DNA of 64,000 nt, from contig DEFH01000052.1 in the NCBI GenBank assembly GCA_002350705.1, positions 248-64,247 on the forward strand, given 5' to 3'. This document shows positions 59,810 to 64,000 of this stretch, piece by piece. The notes under the pieces are model-generated. The model saw only the letters and a program-made list of their open reading frames with translations, had not been told where the DNA came from and searched no databases. The stretch comes from Ruminococcaceae bacterium UBA2857. Lineage in GTDB: Bacteria; Bacillota; Clostridia; Oscillospirales; Acutalibacteraceae. Every line of letters starts with the position of its first letter. Positions within the stretch are counted from its first letter, which is position 1. Both the position numbers and the translations under genes were made by a program.

Positions 59810-60813
59810 AGCTCTATCACCTCAAATCCTGCGGCACGAATCATTCTGTTATAGACCGCCAGTCCCATGCCGTCCGTTTTGGGACAATGGGCATAGACTG
59901 TCCGGAATCCCTGTTCGTCAGCGTTTCGCAAGGCGGAAAACAATTTGTGCGACTGCATTTCATAGTCGTCCGCATGACCGATTGGAATATACGGCACTTT
60001 CAGCCGTCCCATATCCTCATCATAGCAAAGAGCCGCCGCACCGTCACTTTTTTTGGCGTTGACATACGCAATGAACGCCTCAGCACTGCCCTCCAGCAAA
60101 ATCACTTTTGCCTTGGGAGCATAATGTTTGTATTTCATACCGGGACTTGACGCCTTTTCGCCTGATGACAGAGGATTCATCACGGCATCGTCAATGACAA
60201 CTTCCCCGATTGCCTGACGGAGCTGTTCCACGGTCACACCGCCCGGACGGAGCAGTTTCGGGACATCTCCTGCAAGGGTAATCACGGTAGACTCCACACC
60301 TACCGCACATTCACCGCCATCTATAATCGCATCAATCCTGCCGTTCATGTCATCATAGACGTGCCGGGCATTGGTAGGACTGGGACTGCCCGATAAATTG
60401 GCGGAGGGTGCCGCCAAAGGCATAGATGCCGCAATCAGCTGCCGGGCGACCTTGTGAGACGGAAACCGTACCGCTACGGTGTCAAGACCTGCACTGACTT
60501 CGTCGGGGATTCTGTCAGACTTCGGCAGAATGATGGTCAGCGGTCCCGGCCAGAATCTTTCCGCAAGGATTTTCGCCTTTTCGGGAAAGCATGACACCAA
60601 CAAATGAATCTGTGACAAATCCGCAATATGCACAATCAAAGGATTGTCCATCGGTCTGCCTTTGGCTTTAAAAATTCCGGCAACGGCACTGCCATCCAGT
60701 GCATTGGCGGCAAGTCCGTAAACCGTTTCCGTCGGCATTGCCACCAAGCCCCCGTTTTTAAGGATATCGGCGGCTTTGGCAATTTCATTTTCGTTCAACA
60801 TCAGTGTTTTCAT
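59806..60813 (-). CDS. tsaC: Threonylcarbamoyl-AMP synthase
   Basis: Makes threonylcarbamoyl-AMP for the t6A modification at tRNA position 37. The 335-aa protein has a YrdC domain (about 15-200; MPTETVYGLAANALDGSAV, IFKAKGRPMDNPLIVHI, PSANLSGSPSPTNA). A Sua5-type C-terminal domain follows (about 240-335; SPGMKYKHYAPKAKVILLEG). It is therefore the long Sua5/YwlC form. It overlaps coaE by 4 nt. In Bacillus, ywlC is also close to prfA. Confidence 0.94.
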   Translation of the reverse strand: MKTLMLNENEIAKAADILKNGGLVAMPTETVYGLAANALDGSAVAGIFKAKGRPMDNPLIVHIADLSQIHLLVSCFPEKAKILAERFWPGPLTIILPKSDRIPDEVSAGLDTVAVRFPSHKVARQLIAASMPLAAPSANLSGSPSPTNARHVYDDMNGRIDAIIDGGECAVGVESTVITLAGDVPKLLRPGGVTVEQLRQAIGEVVIDDAVMNPLSSGEKASSPGMKYKHYAPKAKVILLEGSAEAFIAYVNAKKSDGAAALCYDEDMGRLKVPYIPIGHADDYEMQSHKLFSALRNADEQGFRTVYAHCPKTDGMGLAVYNRMIRAAGFEVIEL

Positions 60814-60828
60814 AAATTCCTGCTCTTT

Positions 60829-61716
60829 TCAGTAATTTTTGTGTTCATGTATAAAACCGTCCTCGTCAGGCGGCAGTTCAGGCTCTTCCCTTTTCTGCAC
60901 ATAGAAGTTGCCTTCCTCATTGGTACCGCTTTCATAGAAATCAATCGGTTGGGTGTCGCGGGGCTTCCATTGCATGGGGGGAAGCTCTTCGCTCTCCGCT
61001 TTTTTGGAGTCCTCCTCCGTAAACCAGTCCTGTTCCACAGGCAGATCGTCTTTTGTCAGCAGTTCCAGATCAATTTTTCCCATTCTTGCGGCATACTGTA
61101 AACCGATTTTTTTAAACGGCTTCCAGCAGCACCACACAACAGGTATCATCATCAGCAGAGCACCTGTCACACACGCAAGAATATAACGGGTATCCGAAAA
61201 CATATCATACAATGTAATATCAATTTCCCAAGGAATCAGAATGTCGTTCAGATGTCTGTCCAGACCATGACTGTGAAGTGTATCATTGAGAAGCACATCG
61301 ACATTGAGTGACGCATGATCCGTTTCGGGCAGGATATTCACTCTGCCCTTATAGGTAATACTGTCCCGTGTGCCGCTGAGCATCTCATTCATGGCACTGT
61401 TACATTCACTGTTCGACAGTGTTTTCATCACAACGACATTGTTTTCATTGACTCTCACCACATAATAGCTCAGATTGGCACCGCTTCCGGCTATTTTTGT
61501 AATCATGTCCTCTTTGGTAATCTCGGCAGCAATTTCCTCCCCGTAACTCAGACTGGCATAATGTTCCGGCTGAATAAAAGAAACTTTGGTATCATTTTCC
61601 GTTGCCGCTTTGCCTGCCGCATAAAACTGGACGATCACCAGTATCAGACACACCAAAGCGATACCCATTTTGACTTTGTCCCACCATGTCAGAAGATATT
61701 TTTTCGGATCAAGCAC
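60829..61716 (-). CDS. Membrane protein of unknown function between prfA and tsaC
   Basis: A 295-aa protein with one N-terminal membrane segment (about 15-35) and another near 180-200, a probable extracellular domain between them (YVVRVNENNVVVMKTLSNSECN), and an acidic, Pro-rich C-terminal tail (ELPPMQWKPRDTQPIDF). GTG at 61716 is used because the frame upstream overlaps its own ribosome site GAGGAG at 61728-61733. No family recognised. It overlaps the prfA stop region by about 10 nt, so it is translated with prfA. Confidence 0.65.
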   Translation of the reverse strand: MLDPKKYLLTWWDKVKMGIALVCLILVIVQFYAAGKAATENDTKVSFIQPEHYASLSYGEEIAAEITKEDMITKIAGSGANLSYYVVRVNENNVVVMKTLSNSECNSAMNEMLSGTRDSITYKGRVNILPETDHASLNVDVLLNDTLHSHGLDRHLNDILIPWEIDITLYDMFSDTRYILACVTGALLMMIPVVWCCWKPFKKIGLQYAARMGKIDLELLTKDDLPVEQDWFTEEDSKKAESEELPPMQWKPRDTQPIDFYESGTNEEGNFYVQKREEPELPPDEDGFIHEHKNY

Positions 61717-61724
61717 GATAATTT

Positions 61725-62795
61725 TCACTCCTCATTGTTAAGTTGTTTTGCTCTGTCGGCGGCGGTCAGAGCGTCTATGATTTCATCCATATTGCCATTG
61801 AGAATTTCCTCCAGCTGATAGAGCGTCAGACCGATTCTGTGATCCGTTACCCTGCCTTGAGGATAGTTATAGGTACGGATACGCTCACTTCTGTCACCTG
61901 TGCCGACCTGTGAATGCCGCAGACCTGAAACCTCACTCTGCTGACGTTCCCGCTCCGCCTCCAGAAGACGGGATTTCAATACTTTCATTGCTTTATCCTT
62001 ATTTTTATACTGACTTCTCTCGTCCTGACACTCCACCACCGTTCCCGTGGGAATATGAGTAATTCTGATGGCAGATTCCGTTTTGTTGATATGCTGACCG
62101 CCTGCACCGCTGGAACGGAACGTATCAATCCTTAAATCCGTGGGATTGATATTGACTTCCACATCTTCCGCTTCGGGCAGGACGGCTACTGTGACAGTGG
62201 ATGTGTGAATTCGTCCCTGTGTTTCGGTTTCGGGTACTCTCTGAACACGGTGCACACCGCTTTCATATTTCAGACGGGAATAGGCTCCCTCTCCTGTCAG
62301 CAGAAAACTGATTTCCTTATAACCGCCCAGTTCGGTGGCATTGGCATTGACGATTTCCATACCGTAACCTTTTTTGACCGCATACATACTGTACATACGG
62401 AAAAGCACTGCCGCAAACAGTGCGGCTTCCTCACCGCCTGCACCGCCCCGTATTTCTACCAGTACATTTCTGTCATCATTGGGATCTTTAGGAAGCAAAA
62501 GGATTTTCATTTCTTCTGTGAGATGCTCTTTTTGCTGTTCCAGAAGCCGCAGTTCTTCCTCCAGCATGGTTTCCATTTCCCTGTCGGAAGCACTCTCATG
62601 GAGCAGCTCTTTTGCATCCGCCATATCAGAAATCACTTTTTGATACTCCTTGTACTTCAAAGCCAGCGGCTCGACAGACTTGTATTCTTTCATGACCTGA
62701 GCATACTTTTCCGCATTTGACACAACGGACGGATCACATAATTTTTGCGACAGTTCTTCATATTTCGTTTCAAAAACCGCTACTTTTTCAAACAA
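61725..62795 (-). CDS. prfA: Peptide chain release factor 1
   Basis: Ends translation at UAA and UAG. The 356-aa protein has the stop-codon reading motif PET (in RVPETETQGRIHTST) and the catalytic GGQ in GAGGQHINKTESAIRITHIP. It starts with TTG at 62795, with GGAGG 9 nt upstream. It overlaps the DUF951 gene by 8 nt. The usual partner prmC (glutamine methylase for GGQ) is not between prfA and tsaC, where Bacillus has it. Confidence 0.96.
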   Translation of the reverse strand: MFEKVAVFETKYEELSQKLCDPSVVSNAEKYAQVMKEYKSVEPLALKYKEYQKVISDMADAKELLHESASDREMETMLEEELRLLEQQKEHLTEEMKILLLPKDPNDDRNVLVEIRGGAGGEEAALFAAVLFRMYSMYAVKKGYGMEIVNANATELGGYKEISFLLTGEGAYSRLKYESGVHRVQRVPETETQGRIHTSTVTVAVLPEAEDVEVNINPTDLRIDTFRSSGAGGQHINKTESAIRITHIPTGTVVECQDERSQYKNKDKAMKVLKSRLLEAERERQQSEVSGLRHSQVGTGDRSERIRTYNYPQGRVTDHRIGLTLYQLEEILNGNMDEIIDALTAADRAKQLNNEE

Positions 62796-62991
62796 GCTCC
62801 TTATCCTCCCTGAAAATTTTTTTGATATTTTTTTCCGCTCTGGTTCTGGGGAGCATCATTTCGTGCATACAACCCATGCAACGCAGTTTAAAATCCATAC
62901 CTGTTCGCAGTACCAAAAACTGCTGATTATTTTCCTTACCGCAGGGGTGCGGTTTTTTCATTTTGAGTATATCTCCCACTCGAATATCCAT
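62788..62991 (-). CDS. DUF951 domain protein
   Basis: A 67-aa protein of the DUF951 family: DIRVGDILKMKKPHPCGKEN, FLVLRTGMDFKLRCMGCMHEMMLPR. The Cys pattern (C-x(n)-CMGC) and small size suggest metal binding, but no function is known. GGAGG (in the AGGAGGG upstream) precedes the ATG, and a good promoter lies at 63012-63040. First gene of the prfA-tsaC-coaE unit. Confidence 0.9.
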   Translation of the reverse strand: MDIRVGDILKMKKPHPCGKENNQQFLVLRTGMDFKLRCMGCMHEMMLPRTRAEKNIKKIFREDKELV

Positions 62992-63011
62992 ATTTTTCCC
63001 TCCTGTTTTCT

Positions 63012-63040
63012 ATTATAACATTGACTTGCTGTTTTTACAA
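63012..63040 (-). promoter_or_regulatory. Promoter of the DUF951-prfA unit
   Basis: Minus strand TTGTAA-17-TATAAT; predicted start about 14 nt before the ATG. Confidence 0.8.
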
Positions 63041-63049
63041 ATAATTTTC

Positions 63050-63078
63050 TTGCAAATTTTAAAAAAATATGTTAATAT
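63050..63078 (+). promoter_or_regulatory. Promoter of tRNA-Arg
   Basis: TTGCAA-17-TAATAT, ending 15 nt before the mature 5' end. Confidence 0.65.
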
Positions 63079-63092
63079 ATATTTTATGATAA

Positions 63093-63166
63093 CTGCCCGT
63101 AGCACAGCCGGATAATGCATCAGACTCCGACTCTGAAGATCAAGGGTTCGAATCCCTTCGGGCAGG
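63093..63166 (+). tRNA. tRNA-Arg (anticodon CCG)
   Basis: A complete 74-nt cloverleaf. Acceptor CTGCCCG pairs with CGGGCAG, discriminator G at 63166. D stem GCAC/ATGC, with a C-A at the last pair. Anticodon stem TCAGA/TCTGA with loop CTCCGAC, so the anticodon CCG lies at 63127-63129 and reads CGG. Variable loop AGATC. T stem AAGGG/CCCTT with loop TTCGAAT. No CCA is encoded, so it must be added by the CCA-adding enzyme. It stands alone between its own promoter and a strong hairpin. Confidence 0.95.
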
Positions 63167-63174
63167 CTCTCAAC

Positions 63175-63217
63175 AAAACCGCATTGTTACTGAAAAGGTC
63201 AGTGATAATGCGGTTTT
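63175..63217 (+). terminator. Terminator of tRNA-Arg
   Basis: AAAACCGCATT (63175-63185) pairs with AATGCGGTTTT (63207-63217), with an inner TTACTGA/TCAGTGA extension; the T-tract is formed by the 3' arm. Confidence 0.85.
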
Positions 63218-63321
63218 CTGTGTACTTATCAAGTCATTTTTTGACATAAGCACTTACAGAAGAAAAAAATTATTTGCAACAGACAAAATATATTTTCCGA
63301 TACAATTTTGCCGTGTACACT

Positions 63322-63362
63322 AAAAAAAACAGTTTTCGAGTTACTCTGAAAACTGTTTTTTT
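63322..63362. terminator. Terminator-like hairpin downstream of the P-type ATPase
   Basis: AAAAAACAGTTTTC pairs with GAAAACTGTTTTTT around a 10-nt loop; T runs on both strands. It probably ends the minus-strand ATPase transcript. Confidence 0.8.
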
Positions 63363-63428
63363 GGTTAGATTATTTTATTTTGAACGGTTCATTTCGGAAG
63401 AGAAGAAATGAACAATGTCAAAACTTTT

Positions 63429-64000
63429 TTACGATTCCTCTGAAATGATTTCCGAATCGTGCAAAAGCGGTGTCATGCTTTTCAGACATATCAGCATGGT
63501 TGATGTATTATGTAAAAGTGCCGAAAATCCGGGGGTGATTATCCCGAAAAATCCCAGTGCCATCAATGCCGAATTGAAACCGAGAATAAATCTGTAATTA
63601 TTTTCAATGCGTTTCATTAAAAGACGGCTAAGAGTTCTCAAACGTATAAGCTCATTCAAATCACAGTTTCGTAAAGTAATATCAGCGGTTTCCCTTACAA
63701 TATCCGATGCGTCACTCATGGCGACAGATACATTTGCTTCTGCAAGTGCCGGTGAATCATTGATACCGTCACCTACCATAACAACGGATTTTCCCTGACT
63801 TTTCAGCTTGCTGATATAACTGTGCTTGTTTTCGGGGAGCACCTGATAATAATATTCATCAATGCCAAGCATTTTTGCAGCAGATTCTGCCGCCCCCCTG
63901 CTGTCACCCGTAAGCATGACAATGTGACTGAAATCGGCATTTTTCAAATCGGATATCACTTTTGCCGCCTCTTTTCTCGGAGGATCGTTGATGCACAATG
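63429..64000 (-). CDS. P-type metal-transporting ATPase, C-terminal part
   Basis: The last ~190 codons of a P1B-type ATPase; the rest lies past the right edge. Visible are the end of the actuator-to-nucleotide region DPPRKEAAKVI, the TGDSRGAAESAAKMLGI motif, the hinge VGDGINDSPALAEANVSVAMS, and the final helices with NNYRFILGFNSALMALG and SALLHNTSTMLICLKS. This last segment is typical of heavy-metal (Cd/Zn/Cu) transporters, but the CPx motif that would define the metal is outside the window. The upstream start is not visible. Confidence 0.88.
   Translation of the reverse strand, partial: LCINDPPRKEAAKVISDLKNADFSHIVMLTGDSRGAAESAAKMLGIDEYYYQVLPENKHSYISKLKSQGKSVVMVGDGINDSPALAEANVSVAMSDASDIVRETADITLRNCDLNELIRLRTLSRLLMKRIENNYRFILGFNSALMALGFFGIITPGFSALLHNTSTMLICLKSMTPLLHDSEIISEES

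Noticed and set aside
63988..64000. TGCACAATG at the right edge as a further copy of the dispersed repeat
   Set aside because: It lies inside the P-type ATPase reading frame and the match is only 9 nt, so chance is enough.

Overview
The window looks like a chromosomal segment of an anaerobic, low-to-mid-GC Bacillota, most likely a Ruminococcus-like member of the Oscillospiraceae/Clostridia. The grounds are consensus TTGACA-17-TATAAT promoters, strong AGGAGG ribosome sites, the [FeFe]-hydrogenase maturation genes hydE/hydG/hydF, a two-subunit fumarase, an IreB homologue, a sepF-divIVA division cluster, and many TTG/GTG starts. The genus is inference. No phage, insertion sequence, CRISPR array or rRNA was seen, so this is mostly a housekeeping region with several poorly described accessory modules.

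Layout. 1-77 holds the start of a GNAT acetyltransferase running off the left edge. 196-9588 is a minus-strand purine unit read as purC-purF-purB-(AIM24 protein)-purA-glmS-guaA; it covers parts of IMP synthesis and the branches to AMP and GMP, with glucosamine-6-phosphate synthase embedded. 9942-15601 carries plus-strand units: gdhA, two very small ORFs, a PAP2 phosphatase, a two-helix membrane protein, the NAD(P)HX repair enzyme and a lipoprotein, plus one small minus-strand ORF.

15715-19864 is a four-gene membrane/VWA/TelA module with its own promoter and terminator. It is followed by a DUF2809-like protein, an SNF-type sodium symporter and a TerB-like protein. 22521-24197 (minus) holds a PfkB kinase and a GH25 hydrolase, divergent from 24350-27914 (plus), which holds fumarase alpha and beta and two tandem paralogous membrane proteins of unknown role. 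27968-31530 (minus) is a GntR-ABC-permease-permease-CPBP operon with a palindrome at its promoter.

31641-40385 (minus) is a growth/division block: an HlyD-like protein, a YggS-family protein, sepF, divIVA, ileS, lspA and an RluD-type synthase, with udp-miaA just upstream. CorA, a Glu/Ser-rich lipoprotein, dnaE and an rRNA methyltransferase follow. 48251-52262 (plus) is the hydrogenase maturation operon (TM1266-like regulator, hydE, hydG, hydF) behind a long leader with an attenuator-like terminator. ireB and an unknown small gene follow. 53173-62991 (minus) holds a ROK glucokinase, rlmH, a WalJ-like hydrolase, murA, an M18 aminopeptidase, a lytic transglycosylase, coaE, a threonylcarbamoyl-AMP synthase, an unknown membrane protein, prfA and a DUF951 protein. 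The right end carries tRNA-Arg(CCG) and the 3' part of a metal P-type ATPase.

The items most worth a second look are the hydrogenase-maturation leader, the TelA/VWA/substrate-binding module, the AIM24 gene inside the purine operon, the tandem paralogues behind fumarase, and a small dispersed intergenic repeat, one copy of which supplies the last codons of hydE.
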